NCBI RefSeq assembly: GCF_039566955.1
Contig: NZ_CP154796.1
Span: 2,046,001 to 2,110,000, forward strand
DNA length: 64,000 nt
DNA from: Micromonospora sp. DSM 45708
GTDB taxonomy: Bacteria > Actinomycetota > Actinomycetes > Mycobacteriales > Micromonosporaceae
Direction: 5' to 3'
A program made the translations under genes and the position numbers. Below the pieces are notes generated by a model. That model was not told the DNA's origin and did no database searches. It saw nothing but the letters and a program-made list of their open reading frames with translations. Of this stretch, positions 33,603-42,632 are shown piece after piece (the stretch's first letter is position 1; each line of letters opens with the position of its first letter).

Positions 33603-34448
33603 ATGGCCGAGGTAGTGGAGACGGGGGTGCCGGGCGACGTCGGCCGGCACCCCCGCACCCCGGCGGCGGAGCCGCCCGTGCTGGTGGTCGACGACCTCGT
33701 CGTCGAGCACCGCAACGACCGCACCGGTGAGGTCTTCCGGGCGGTCGACCGGGTGTCGCTGCGCATCGGGGCCGGCGAGAGCGTGGCCGTCGTCGGCGAG
33801 TCCGGCTCCGGCAAGACCACGCTCGCGATGGCCGCCACCGGGCTGGGACCGCGCGGCGGAGGCGACATCCGGCTGCTCGGCCACCCGCTGGACTCGACCA
33901 GCCGGAGCCGGCTGCGCCGGCTCCGCCCCGAGGTGCAGGTGGTGTTCCAGGACCCGCACGGCTCGCTGGACCCCCGGCAGTCGGTCCGGTCCGGGCTGCG
34001 GGAGCTGCGTTCGCTGCAACCCGAGCGGACCTCCTGGATCGGTGACGCCGACCTGCTCGGCCGGGTCCGGCTCGCCCCGGACCTGCTCGACCGCTACCCG
34101 CACCAGCTCTCCGGCGGTCAGGCGCAACGCGTCTGCATCGCCCGCGCGCTGCTCATGCGCCCCCGCCTGATCGTCGCCGACGAGCCGACCTCCGGCCTCG
34201 ACGTCTCCGTCCAGGCCGACGTGCTGGCCCTGCTCCGGCAGATCCGGGCGACCACCGGCGCGGCGCTGCTGATGATCAGCCACGACCTGGCCGTGGTCCG
34301 CTCGGTCTGCGACTCCGTGCACGTGATGTACCAGGGCCGGGTCGTCGAGGCGGGGCCCTGCGAGACGGTCTTCGGCTCACCCGAGCACGACTACACCCGC
34401 GAGCTGCTCGCCGCGATGCCCGGCGCGCGATGGAGGTCCCGCCGATGA
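33603..34448 (+). CDS. ABC transporter ATP-binding protein (OppF/DppF type)
   Basis: 281 aa. Walker A VVGESGSGKTTLAMAA (~60-75), Q-loop VVFQDPHGSLDPRQS, signature YPHQLSGGQAQRVCIARAL, Walker B LIVADEPTSGLDVSVQ, H-loop MISHDLAVV, and the peptide-importer C-terminal extension GSPEHDYTRELLAAMPG. Starts two nt after the SBP stop. All catalytic motifs intact. Confidence 0.92.
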   Translation: MAEVVETGVPGDVGRHPRTPAAEPPVLVVDDLVVEHRNDRTGEVFRAVDRVSLRIGAGESVAVVGESGSGKTTLAMAATGLGPRGGGDIRLLGHPLDSTSRSRLRRLRPEVQVVFQDPHGSLDPRQSVRSGLRELRSLQPERTSWIGDADLLGRVRLAPDLLDRYPHQLSGGQAQRVCIARALLMRPRLIVADEPTSGLDVSVQADVLALLRQIRATTGAALLMISHDLAVVRSVCDSVHVMYQGRVVEAGPCETVFGSPEHDYTRELLAAMPGARWRSRR

Positions 34449-35368
34449 AGGCCCGCACCGTACGCCGCGTCGGCGGCCGGCTCGCCTCGCTGTTCGCCTC
34501 CCTGCTCATCGCGCTGACCCTGGCGTTCCTGCTCGGCCGCCTCTCCGGCGACCCGACCGCCACCATCCTCGGCCCGATGGCGCCGCCCGAGCAGCGCGAG
34601 GCGCTGCGCCACCAGCTCGGGCTGGACCTGCCCGTCGTCGTCCAGTACCTCGACTACCTCCGGGGCGTCTTCACCGGCGACCTCGGCCAGTCGTTGCAGT
34701 TCTACCAGTCGAACGTCTCGATGATCGCCGACCGGTTGCCGTACACGCTCCAGCTCGTCGGCGCCGGCATGGCGCTGGCGCTGCTCGTCGGCGTCCCGCT
34801 CGGGGTGCTGGCGGCGACCCGGGAGGGCACCTGGTGGGACCGGGGGGCCTCCACACTCGCGCTGCTCGGGCAGTCGGTGCCGGTCTTCTGGTTCGGCATG
34901 ATGCTCGTGGTGCTCTTCGCCGTGCAGCTCGGCTGGCTGCCCGCCGGGCAGTCGGGCAGCCCGAGGCACCTGGTCCTGCCCGCCCTCACCATGTCGGTCT
35001 ACCCGATGGCGCACATCGCCCGACTCACCCGGGCGTCGATGAGCGACGCGCTGGCGGAGCCCTACATCGACTCCGCCCGCGCCCGGGGCATCAGCGCCGG
35101 CCGGGTGGTGTGGCGGCACGCCTTCAAGAACGCCATGATGCCGATCCTGACGATCGTCGTGCTCCAGACCGGCATCCTGCTCTCCGGCGCGGTCGCGGTC
35201 GAGTACGTCTACTCCTGGCCGGGGCTCGGACAGCTCGCGTTGCAGGCCATCCAGTTCCGCGACTTCCCGCTCGTGCAGGCCATCGTCGTCTTCGGCGCAC
35301 TGGTCTTCGTGCTGCTGAACCTGCTCGTCGACGTGCTGCACTCGATCGTCGACCCGAGAGTGCGGTGA
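34445..35368 (+). CDS. ABC transporter permease (OppB/DppB type)
   Basis: 307 aa. N-terminal helix, RLSGDPTATILGPMAPPEQREALRHQLGLD periplasmic segment (split RLSGDPTATILG, HQLGLDLPV), LGQSVPVFWFGMM, and the EAA loop RARGISAGRVVWRHAFKNAMMP. About six membrane helices. ATG 34445 is 8 nt after GGAGGT and overlaps the upstream stop; ATG 34430 is less likely. Confidence 0.92.
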   Translation: MKARTVRRVGGRLASLFASLLIALTLAFLLGRLSGDPTATILGPMAPPEQREALRHQLGLDLPVVVQYLDYLRGVFTGDLGQSLQFYQSNVSMIADRLPYTLQLVGAGMALALLVGVPLGVLAATREGTWWDRGASTLALLGQSVPVFWFGMMLVVLFAVQLGWLPAGQSGSPRHLVLPALTMSVYPMAHIARLTRASMSDALAEPYIDSARARGISAGRVVWRHAFKNAMMPILTIVVLQTGILLSGAVAVEYVYSWPGLGQLALQAIQFRDFPLVQAIVVFGALVFVLLNLLVDVLHSIVDPRVR

Positions 35369-36264
35369 CCACCGTGAGTCAACTCGAACTCGACCCCGTC
35401 GTCGCCGCCGTGCCACCGCCCCGACGGGCCGGCCGCCGTGGTCGTACCTCGGTCTTCTGGCTGGCCGTGCCGCTGGTGGTGGCCGCCGTCGCGGTGTTCG
35501 TGCTGCCGCTGACCGGCCTGCTGCCCGAGGCCGGTCAGGACCTGGCCGCGACCCGCCGGCCGCCGGCCTTCCTCGACGGCGGCACCTGGGCGCACCCGCT
35601 CGGCACCGACAAGCTCGGCCAGGACCTGCTCACCCAGTTCGTCTCCGCCGGCCGGCTCACCATCGTGATCGGCCTGGTCGGCGCGCTCGTCGCGATCGGT
35701 CCCGGCACGCTGCTCGGCCTGCTGGCCGGCTACTTCCGGGGCGGCGTCGACCGGGTCATCTCGATCCTCATCGACGCCCAGCTCGCCCTGCCGTTCATCC
35801 TGGTCGCCCTCGCCATCATCGCGAACCGGGGCAGCTCGCTGCCGGTGCTGTTCCTGGTGCTGGCGCTCACCGGCTGGGCCGTGTGCGCCCGGGTCACCCG
35901 CGCGGCGACGCTGGCGATCCGGGAACGGCAGTTCGTCATCGGCCTGCGCGCCGCCGGCGCCTCGGAACCCCGGATCGTCTTCCGGCACATCCTGCCCAAC
36001 CTGGCCGGCACCATCGTCGCGCTCGGCACCCTCCAGGTCGGCACCGCGATCCTGGTCGAGAGCGCGCTGAGCTTCCTCGGCCTGGGCGTGGTCCCCCCGA
36101 TGAACAGTTGGGGCTCGATGCTGGCCTCGGGCCAGGACGAGCTGAGCCAGGCCTGGTGGATCGCCTTCTTCCCCGGGCTCGCCATCACCCTGCTGGTGCT
36201 CCTGGTGAACCTGCTCGGGGATGCGCTGCTCACCCACCACGACCCGCGGAAGAGGCGGCGATGA
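35365..36264 (+). CDS. ABC transporter permease (OppC/DppC type)
   Basis: 299 aa. HPLGTDKLGQDLLTQFVSAG (the family LGTDxxGRD region), GLLAGYFRGGVDRVISILID, EAA loop GLRAAGASEPRIVFRHILPN, and FLGLGVVPPMNSWGSML. About six helices. GTG 35365 overlaps the OppB-type stop; a GTG at 35374 is an alternative. Confidence 0.92.
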   Translation: MTTVSQLELDPVVAAVPPPRRAGRRGRTSVFWLAVPLVVAAVAVFVLPLTGLLPEAGQDLAATRRPPAFLDGGTWAHPLGTDKLGQDLLTQFVSAGRLTIVIGLVGALVAIGPGTLLGLLAGYFRGGVDRVISILIDAQLALPFILVALAIIANRGSSLPVLFLVLALTGWAVCARVTRAATLAIRERQFVIGLRAAGASEPRIVFRHILPNLAGTIVALGTLQVGTAILVESALSFLGLGVVPPMNSWGSMLASGQDELSQAWWIAFFPGLAITLLVLLVNLLGDALLTHHDPRKRRR

Positions 36265-37052
36265 CCGCACTGCTGGAGCTGTCCGGACTGTCCGTCACCG
36301 CCCGCCTCGCCGACGGCGACCTGCGCCTGCTGGACGACGTCGACCTGCGGATCGGACGGGGCCAGATCGTCGGCGTGGTCGGCGAGTCCGGCAGCGGCAA
36401 GACCACCCTGGCCCGCGCCGTGGTCGGCCTGCTGGACCGCAACGTACGCGTCGAGCGGGGCAGCGTCGCGCTGACCGGTGAGGTGGTGGTCGCGCCCGGC
36501 GTCGACCGGACCGACCGGGTCCGGGGCAGCGCCGTCGGCATGGTCTTCCAGGACGCGTCCCGGTCGTTGAACCCGCTGATGAAGGTCCGCACCCAGCTCG
36601 CCGAGGTGCTGCGCCGCCACGTCCGCGACATCACCCGGGCCGAGGTCGAGCGGCGCTCGGTGGAGGTGCTGGCGCAGATGCGCATCACCGACCCCGCGCG
36701 CGTCCTGGACAGCTACCCACACCAGCTCTCCGGCGGGCTCCGGCAACGGGTCGCCATCGGCCTCGCCGTGGTCACCCGCCCCGCGCTGGTGATCGCCGAC
36801 GAGTGCACCACCGCCCTGGACGTGACCACCCAGACCAAGGTCGTGGACCTGTTCCGCACGCTCGTCGACGAACTCGGCATCGGCCTGCTGTTCGTCACCC
36901 ACGACCTGATGCTCGCCAGCGACCTCTGCCACCGGATCGCGGTGATGAGCGGCGGCCGGGTCGTCGAGCAGGGCGACGCGACGGACGTGCTGGACCACCC
37001 GCGGCAGGACTACACCCGGCGCCTGCTCGCCGCCATCCCCTCGTGGAGCTGA
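36261..37052 (+). CDS. ABC transporter ATP-binding protein (OppD/DppD type), slightly divergent motifs
   Basis: 263 aa. Walker A VVGESGSGKTTLARAV, Q-loop MVFQDASRSLNPLMK, signature YPHQLSGGLRQRVAIGLAV, Walker B ALVIADECTTALDVTTQ (Cys replaces the common Pro of DEPTTALD), H-loop FVTHDLMLA. The catalytic Glu is present, so it is probably active. Overlaps the upstream stop by 4 nt and completes the importer. Confidence 0.9.
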   Translation: MTALLELSGLSVTARLADGDLRLLDDVDLRIGRGQIVGVVGESGSGKTTLARAVVGLLDRNVRVERGSVALTGEVVVAPGVDRTDRVRGSAVGMVFQDASRSLNPLMKVRTQLAEVLRRHVRDITRAEVERRSVEVLAQMRITDPARVLDSYPHQLSGGLRQRVAIGLAVVTRPALVIADECTTALDVTTQTKVVDLFRTLVDELGIGLLFVTHDLMLASDLCHRIAVMSGGRVVEQGDATDVLDHPRQDYTRRLLAAIPSWS

Positions 37053-37069
37053 AGGAGAACGCGCGCCCC

Positions 37070-38488
37070 ATGTCCGAACAGCCCGGCATCGACGCCTACG
37101 CGGCCTACCTCCCGGCGTACGTGCTCGACGACAACAGACTGGACGCGACCGCGCCGCCGCGTGCCGGTGGCCCGGTCCGCGGCGTCGCCGCGTACGACGA
37201 GGACGCCGTCACGATGGCCGTCGAGGCGGTGCGGCGCGTCGCCGCCGACATTCCGGCGGGCCGGCACCTGCTGCTCGCCACCACCAGCGCGCCATACGAG
37301 GCGAAGACCTCGGCCGGCGTGGTGCACGAGGCCCTGGGGCTGGACCCCGGCGTCACCGCGCTCGACCTGCGCGGCCACCGGGCCGGCGCGTCCGCCCTCG
37401 ACCTGGTGCTGCGGGCCGGCGCCCTGGCGGCCCTGGCCGACGTGCGGACCACCCGGCCCGGTGCGCCCGACGAACTGGCCCAGGGGGACGCCGCCGCGGC
37501 GTTCGTCGGTGGCCGGCGGGCCGCCGTGCTCCTCGCCCACGCCGGCCGGACCGTCGAGGTGCTGGACCGGTGGCGGCTGCCCGGGGAGCGGCACGACCGG
37601 GTCTGGGACGAACGGTTCACCGCTGAGATCCTCGTCGCGGCCGGTCTGGACGCCGCCCGTCGGGCGCTGGCCGAGGCGTCCCTCGACGCCGTCGACCAGG
37701 TCGTCGTGTCGTCGTCGAACCCGCGCGCCGCCACCGCGCTGCGCCGGGCGCTCGGCGGCTCGGGACAGGACGCGGCCATCGAGCGGGCCACCGGCTTCAC
37801 CGGCGCCGCGCACCCCGGGCTGCTGCTCGCCGCGGCGCTCGACGAGGCGCAGCCCGGTCGGACCATCCTGCTGCTGTCGGCCACCGAGGGCGCCGACGCG
37901 TTCGTGCTGCGGGTCGGCGACGGGGTGCGCGCGGCGCGCGGCGGACCGTCGGTACGCGCGCAGCTCGCCGCGCGGCAGCGCCTGGGCTACGGCCGCTACC
38001 TGCGGTGGCGCGGGCTGCTCGACGTCCAGGGACCGGCCCGGCCGGCGGCGCCGGCGCCGGCGGCCCCGCCGATGCACCGCCGGGCCGGCTGGAAGTACCG
38101 GCTGGAGGGCAGCCGCTGCGACGCCTGCGGCCGGGTCACCACGCCACCCGGGCGGGTCTGCGCGTCCTGCGGCGTCGCCGGGTCGGACGCCGCGACCGCG
38201 AAGGTCGCGCTGCGCGACAGCACCGCCCGGGTGGTCTCGGCGACCCGGGACCACCTGACCACCATGCCGGAGCCGGAGGTGGCGATCGTCGTCGCCGACG
38301 TGGACGGCGGCGGCCGGCTCAGCGCGTACGCCACCGACGTCCCGCCCGGCGACGTCGTGGTGGGCATGCCGATGACTCCCACCTTCCGGCGGCTCTGGAC
38401 CACCGACTCGATCCACAACTACTTCTGGAAGCTGCGCCCGGCCCCTCCGGAAGCCTCGCCAGGGAAGGACACCGCTGATGGCCAGTAG
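37070..38488 (+). CDS. HMG-CoA-synthase-like protein with C-terminal DUF35 Zn-ribbon/OB domain; catalytic Cys absent
   Basis: 472 aa. ~1-335 follows the thiolase/HMG-CoA synthase fold: IDAYAAYLPAYVLDDNRL, AVEAVRRVAAD, LLLATTSAPYEAKTSAGVVHEALGL (split), then LDLRGHRAGASAL, where HMGS proteins carry NACYGGT. The nucleophile position is His103. GFTGAAHPGLLLAAAL keeps the later His. ~345-460 is a DUF35 module with zinc ribbon CDACGRVTTPPGRVCASCG and an OB fold (STARVVSATRDHLT, VVVGMPMTPTF). DUF35 proteins partner thiolase-like enzymes, as ChsH2 does with the Ltp2 aldolase. The next gene is a thiolase and overlaps by 11 nt, so a complex is likely. ATG 37070 after GAAGGAG. Confidence 0.8.
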   Translation: MSEQPGIDAYAAYLPAYVLDDNRLDATAPPRAGGPVRGVAAYDEDAVTMAVEAVRRVAADIPAGRHLLLATTSAPYEAKTSAGVVHEALGLDPGVTALDLRGHRAGASALDLVLRAGALAALADVRTTRPGAPDELAQGDAAAAFVGGRRAAVLLAHAGRTVEVLDRWRLPGERHDRVWDERFTAEILVAAGLDAARRALAEASLDAVDQVVVSSSNPRAATALRRALGGSGQDAAIERATGFTGAAHPGLLLAAALDEAQPGRTILLLSATEGADAFVLRVGDGVRAARGGPSVRAQLAARQRLGYGRYLRWRGLLDVQGPARPAAPAPAAPPMHRRAGWKYRLEGSRCDACGRVTTPPGRVCASCGVAGSDAATAKVALRDSTARVVSATRDHLTTMPEPEVAIVVADVDGGGRLSAYATDVPPGDVVVGMPMTPTFRRLWTTDSIHNYFWKLRPAPPEASPGKDTADGQ

Positions 38489-39662
38489 GCGTACCACGCA
38501 CGACGTCGCGATCGTCGCGATGGGCTGCACCCCGTTCCGGGACCACTGGAACTCCTCGGCCGACGACCTGCTCGTCGACGCCGTGCGGGAGTGCGTCGGG
38601 TCGCTGCCCGGCAGCACGCTCGACGACGTCGACGCGTTCTGGGTCGGCACCCAGGGCTCGGGCATGTCCGGGCAGACCCTGGCCCGTCCGCTACGGCTGG
38701 TGGGCAAGCCGGTCACCCGGGTCGAGAACTACTGCGCCACCGGGTCGGAGGCGTTCCGCAACGCGGCGTTCGCGGTCGCGTCCGGGGCGTACGACATGGT
38801 GATGGCGACCGGGGTGGAGAAGCTGAAGGACTCCGCGTACTCCGGCCTGTCGGCGGTGTTCCCGCCGGCCGACGGCACCGACGTCGACTGGACCGCGCCG
38901 GCCGGGTTCTCCCTGCTCGCCCCGGCCTACCAGGAGGCGTACGGGTTGGACGCCGGGCAGATGCGCAGCGCGCTGACGAAGGTCGCCATGAAGAACCACG
39001 CCAACGGCGCCCGCAACGAGCGCGCCCAGTTCCGCAGGGCGGTCTCCGCCGAGACCGTGGAGAACTCGCCCCGGATCGCCGGGCCGCTCGGGGTGATGGA
39101 CTGCTCGGGCGTCTCCGACGGCGCGGCGGCGGCGATCCTGGTCCGGGCCGAGGACGCCCACCGGTACACCGACAAGCCGGTCTTCCTGCGGGGGATGAGC
39201 TTCGTCGCCGGCTCCGGGGCCGGGCTGGCCGCCGACGGGTACGACTTCACCACCTTCCCCGAGGTGGTCGCCGCGGCCCGCCAGGCGTACGAGCAGGCCG
39301 GCGTCACCGACCCGGCGTCGGAGATCTCGCTGGCCGAGGTGCACGACTGCTTCACACCGACCGAGGTGGTGCTGATGGAGGATCTCGGGTTCTCCGAGCG
39401 CGGCAAGGCCTGGCGCGACATCCTCGACGGCCGGTACGACCTCGACGGGGCGCTCCCGGTCAACACCGACGGTGGTCTCAAGTCGTTCGGCCACCCGATC
39501 GGCGCGACCGGGCTGCGGATGATGTTCGAGTGCTTCACCCAGCTCCGGGGCGAGGCCGGCGCACGGCAGGTGCCCGACGCCCGGCTGGCGGTCGCGCAGA
39601 ACCTGGGCGGGCAACCGGGCTCCTGCGTCGCGTTCGTGGCGGTCCTGGGGAACCAGCGATGA
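38478..39662 (+). CDS. SCP2-type thiolase / acetyl-CoA acetyltransferase-like
   Basis: 394 aa. VENYCATGSEAFRNAAFAV carries the nucleophilic Cys; LAEVHDCFTPTEVVLME and GGLKSFGHPIGATGLRM carry the His residues of the SCP-x/thiolase family; MDCSGVSDGAAAAILV and QNLGGQPGSCVAFV are typical. It may cleave a 3-ketoacyl-CoA, or work with the upstream DUF35 protein as a retro-aldolase or condensing enzyme. ATG 38478 lies within the 3' end of the previous gene. Confidence 0.87.
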   Translation: MASRRTTHDVAIVAMGCTPFRDHWNSSADDLLVDAVRECVGSLPGSTLDDVDAFWVGTQGSGMSGQTLARPLRLVGKPVTRVENYCATGSEAFRNAAFAVASGAYDMVMATGVEKLKDSAYSGLSAVFPPADGTDVDWTAPAGFSLLAPAYQEAYGLDAGQMRSALTKVAMKNHANGARNERAQFRRAVSAETVENSPRIAGPLGVMDCSGVSDGAAAAILVRAEDAHRYTDKPVFLRGMSFVAGSGAGLAADGYDFTTFPEVVAAARQAYEQAGVTDPASEISLAEVHDCFTPTEVVLMEDLGFSERGKAWRDILDGRYDLDGALPVNTDGGLKSFGHPIGATGLRMMFECFTQLRGEAGARQVPDARLAVAQNLGGQPGSCVAFVAVLGNQR

Positions 39663-40579
39663 GCGGCCGGGTCACCCTCGACGGCCGGGCCGTGATCGTC
39701 ACCGGCGCCGGCAACGGCATCGGCCGGGCGCACGCGCTGACCCTCGCCGAGCGGGGCGCGTCGGTGGTCGTCAACGACCTCGGCGGGGCGGTCGACGGCT
39801 CGGGTTCCTCGGGCGCGGCCGAGCGGGTCGTCGCGGAGATCCGCGCCGCCGGTGGCGTCGCCGTCGCGTCCACCGACTCCGTGGCCACCGCCGCCGGGGG
39901 CGCCGACCTCGTCGGCCGGGCGATCGACGAGTTCGGCCGGCTCGACGCGATCATCCACAACGCCGGCATCCTGCGCGACCGGACGCTGGCCAAGATGGCC
40001 GACGAGGACGTCCGCGCGGTGCTCGACGTGCACCTGGCCGGCGCGTTCCACGTGCTACGGCCCGCCTGGCCGCACCTGGTCGAGCGGGGGTACGGCCGGA
40101 TCGTGCTGACCAGCTCGTCGTCCGGCCTGTTCGGCAACTTCGGCCAGGCCAACTACGGGGCCGCCAAGGCCGGTCTGATCGGTCTGATGAACGTGCTCGC
40201 GCTGGAGGGGGCCCGCCGGGGCATCCTCGTCAACGCGATCGCGCCGACCGCGGCGACCCGGATGACCGAGAACCTCCTCGGCGACCTGACCGACCGGTTC
40301 GACCCGCGGCACGTCGCCGCGGTGGCGACCTTCCTCGCCTCCGAGCAGTGCCGGCTCAACCGGCACATCCTCACCGTCGGCGGCGGGCGGGTCGGGCGGA
40401 TCTTCCTGGGCGTCACGCCCGGCTGGTACGGCGGGACCGAGCCCGCCTCGCCGGACGACATCCTCGACGCCGTCGACGACATCTGCCGGCTCGACGACTT
40501 CATCGTGCCCGACAGCGGCGCCGACGAGGTGACGCTGATCCAGCGCGTCCTCGGCGGGCCGTCCGGACCGTCCGCCTGA
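39659..40579 (+). CDS. SDR, peroxisomal MFE-2/17beta-HSD4-like 3-hydroxyacyl-CoA dehydrogenase
   Basis: 306 aa. NAD-binding VTGAGNGIGRAHALTLAERG, NDLGG, HNAGILRDRTLAKM, catalytic SSSSG and YGAAKAG (Y..K). The IRDRxxxKM-like block and the ~60-residue C-terminal tail (TPGWYGGTEPASPDDIL) set apart the MFE-2 dehydrogenase group from ordinary SDRs. Likely oxidises a 3-hydroxyacyl-CoA before the thiolase encoded just upstream. ATG overlaps the thiolase stop. Confidence 0.86.
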   Translation: MSGRVTLDGRAVIVTGAGNGIGRAHALTLAERGASVVVNDLGGAVDGSGSSGAAERVVAEIRAAGGVAVASTDSVATAAGGADLVGRAIDEFGRLDAIIHNAGILRDRTLAKMADEDVRAVLDVHLAGAFHVLRPAWPHLVERGYGRIVLTSSSSGLFGNFGQANYGAAKAGLIGLMNVLALEGARRGILVNAIAPTAATRMTENLLGDLTDRFDPRHVAAVATFLASEQCRLNRHILTVGGGRVGRIFLGVTPGWYGGTEPASPDDILDAVDDICRLDDFIVPDSGADEVTLIQRVLGGPSGPSA

Positions 40580-40611
40580 ACCGTCGCGGACCCTCCAGAA
40601 AGCGAGTCACC

Positions 40612-41106
40612 ATGCCGGTCAGCGAAGTGCACCACGTGGCCATGACCGTCTCCGACGTCGACCGCGCCGCGGACTTCTACGAGCAGGCGCTGGGCTACCG
40701 CCGGACGCTGCGTACCGAGGTCGGCGGCCCCGGGATCGAGGTGTCGCTGGGGCTGCCCGCCGGCACCACCGGCCGGGTCCAGTACCTCCAGGGGCCCAGC
40801 CGGATCGGGCAGCTCGAACTCATCGAGTGGAACGGCGTCAAGACCCGTACGGCCACCGCCGGTCACCTGGAGCTGGGCACCTTCCTGCTCAGCTTCGAGG
40901 TGCCCCGGGACGAGCTGGACGAGCTGCACCGGCGGCTGGTCGAGCTGGGCGCGGAGTGCCTGTCCGCGCCGAACCGGGTGCTGCTGGAGAACTACGGCCA
41001 CATCACCGCGTTCGCCGCCCGCGACCTCGACGGCAACCTGCTGGAGTTCGTGTCCCTGCCGTCCCGGGAGGAGATCCTGGCCCGGCGGCGGGGGAGCGAC
41101 GCCTGA
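40612..41106 (+). CDS. VOC family protein (methylmalonyl-CoA epimerase/glyoxalase-like)
   Basis: 164 aa single polypeptide with two half-modules: VHHVAMTVSDVDRAADFYEQALGY and ITAFAARDLDGNLLEFVSLP. His in VHHVAM, Glu in QLELIEW and Glu in LLEFV are placed like VOC metal ligands. Position between beta-oxidation genes and two acyl-CoA synthetases suggests a CoA-thioester or small-acid isomerisation, unproven. Confidence 0.78.
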   Translation: MPVSEVHHVAMTVSDVDRAADFYEQALGYRRTLRTEVGGPGIEVSLGLPAGTTGRVQYLQGPSRIGQLELIEWNGVKTRTATAGHLELGTFLLSFEVPRDELDELHRRLVELGAECLSAPNRVLLENYGHITAFAARDLDGNLLEFVSLPSREEILARRRGSDA

Positions 41107-42632
41107 TGGCCGGCAGCAACATCACCGAGACGTTGCGCCGCCAGGCGTCGCGCCGCGCCGACTCCGAGGCGCTCGTCGACGGCGACGGTCGCTGGACGTA
41201 CGCCGAGCTGGACGCGGACGTCGACCGGCACGCGGCGGCGCTGCGGGACGCCGGCCTCGGTGACGGGGACCTGGTCGGGGTGCTGGGGCGCAACACCGCC
41301 ACCTACGTCATCGAGCTGCTGGCGCTGAGCCGGCTCGGTGCGATCTCGGTGCCGCTGAACTGGCGGCTGCACGTCGACGAGCAGGCGTACGTCATCGGGC
41401 AGGCCGGCGTCACCGGGCTGCTCTACGACGACGACTTCGCCGACGACGTGGCCCGGTTGGCGACCGCGACCGGGCTGCGGACGCTCGTCGCGAACGGCGA
41501 CCGGGTGGTCGCCGGCGCCCGGCGACTGGCCGACCTGCGGGACCGGCAGCCGCCGGGGGTGCGGGTCGGCGACGCGGAGAAGGGGCCCGCCGACATCCAC
41601 CGGCTGCTCTACACCTCGGGCACCACGGCGCGGCCCAAGGGGGTGGTGCACACCTGCGGGAACCTCACCGCGAACCACTTCGCGCAGATCCTGGAGCTGG
41701 AACTCACCTCCGCCGACCGGATCCTCGTCTCCGCGCCGCTGTTCCACGTCAGCGGGCTGGAGGCGCCCGGCCTGGCGACGTTCGTGGCCGGCGCGACGAT
41801 GGTGCTCACGCCGACGTTCAAGCCGGCCGACATCGCCCGGATCGCGGCCGGGGAACGCGTCACCGGCATGGTCCTCGCCGCGCAGATCCTGTTCGGACTG
41901 CTCGACCTCGACGAGCCGCCGGATCTCTCGTCGCTGCGCTACCTGCTCTTCGCCGGCGTCGCGCCCGGTGTGCGGCGCGAGGTGAAACGCCGGCTGCCGC
42001 ACGTGCGCCTGGTCGACACGTTCGGCATGACCGAGCTGTGCAACGGGGTCTGCTACCTGGACGCCGCCCACGAGGAGTCCAAGCTGGGCGCGCTGGGGGC
42101 GCCGTTTCCCGGCGTGCACATCCGGATCGTCGACGAGCACTTCCGGCCGGTCGGTCCCGACGTCGAGGGGGAGATCATCGTGCGGGGGGAGAAGATCTCA
42201 CCCGGTTACTGGAACGACGACGAGGCCAACCGGCGTACCCGGCGGGACGGGTGGTTCCTCACCGGTGACATCGGGCGGATCGACGCCGACGGCTACCTGT
42301 GGTTCGTCGACCGCCGCGCCGACCTGATCAAGTCCGGTGGGGAGAACGTCGCCGGCGCCGAGATCGAGCGGGTCCTCGCCCAGCATCCCGACGTCGCCGA
42401 GGTCGCCGTGATCGGGGTGCCGGACCCGCGGTGGGACGAGGTCCCCAAGGCGTTCGTCATCCTCACCGACGGGGCGACCACCACCGCCGAGGAGTTGCGC
42501 GAGCACTGCCGGGCCAGCCTGGCCCGGTACAAGGTGCCGAAGTACGTGCGGATCGTGACGTCGTTGCCGCGCAACGACTCCGGCAAGGTGCTGAAGAAGA
42601 GCCTGCGCGAGGCCGAGGGGGCCCGGGCATGA
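41106..42632 (+). CDS. acyl-CoA synthetase 1 (ANL superfamily)
   Basis: 508 aa. AMP-binding motif LLYTSGTTARPKGVVHT, A5-like FGMTELCNG, A7 GWFLTGDIGRIDADGYLWFVDR, and the C-terminal lysine motif NDSGKVLKKSL. Activates a carboxylic acid to AMP then CoA thioester. Start overlaps the VOC stop by one base (TGATG). It is one of four ANL enzymes in the region and adjacent to the second, from which it differs clearly. Confidence 0.9.
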   Translation: MAGSNITETLRRQASRRADSEALVDGDGRWTYAELDADVDRHAAALRDAGLGDGDLVGVLGRNTATYVIELLALSRLGAISVPLNWRLHVDEQAYVIGQAGVTGLLYDDDFADDVARLATATGLRTLVANGDRVVAGARRLADLRDRQPPGVRVGDAEKGPADIHRLLYTSGTTARPKGVVHTCGNLTANHFAQILELELTSADRILVSAPLFHVSGLEAPGLATFVAGATMVLTPTFKPADIARIAAGERVTGMVLAAQILFGLLDLDEPPDLSSLRYLLFAGVAPGVRREVKRRLPHVRLVDTFGMTELCNGVCYLDAAHEESKLGALGAPFPGVHIRIVDEHFRPVGPDVEGEIIVRGEKISPGYWNDDEANRRTRRDGWFLTGDIGRIDADGYLWFVDRRADLIKSGGENVAGAEIERVLAQHPDVAEVAVIGVPDPRWDEVPKAFVILTDGATTTAEELREHCRASLARYKVPKYVRIVTSLPRNDSGKVLKKSLREAEGARA

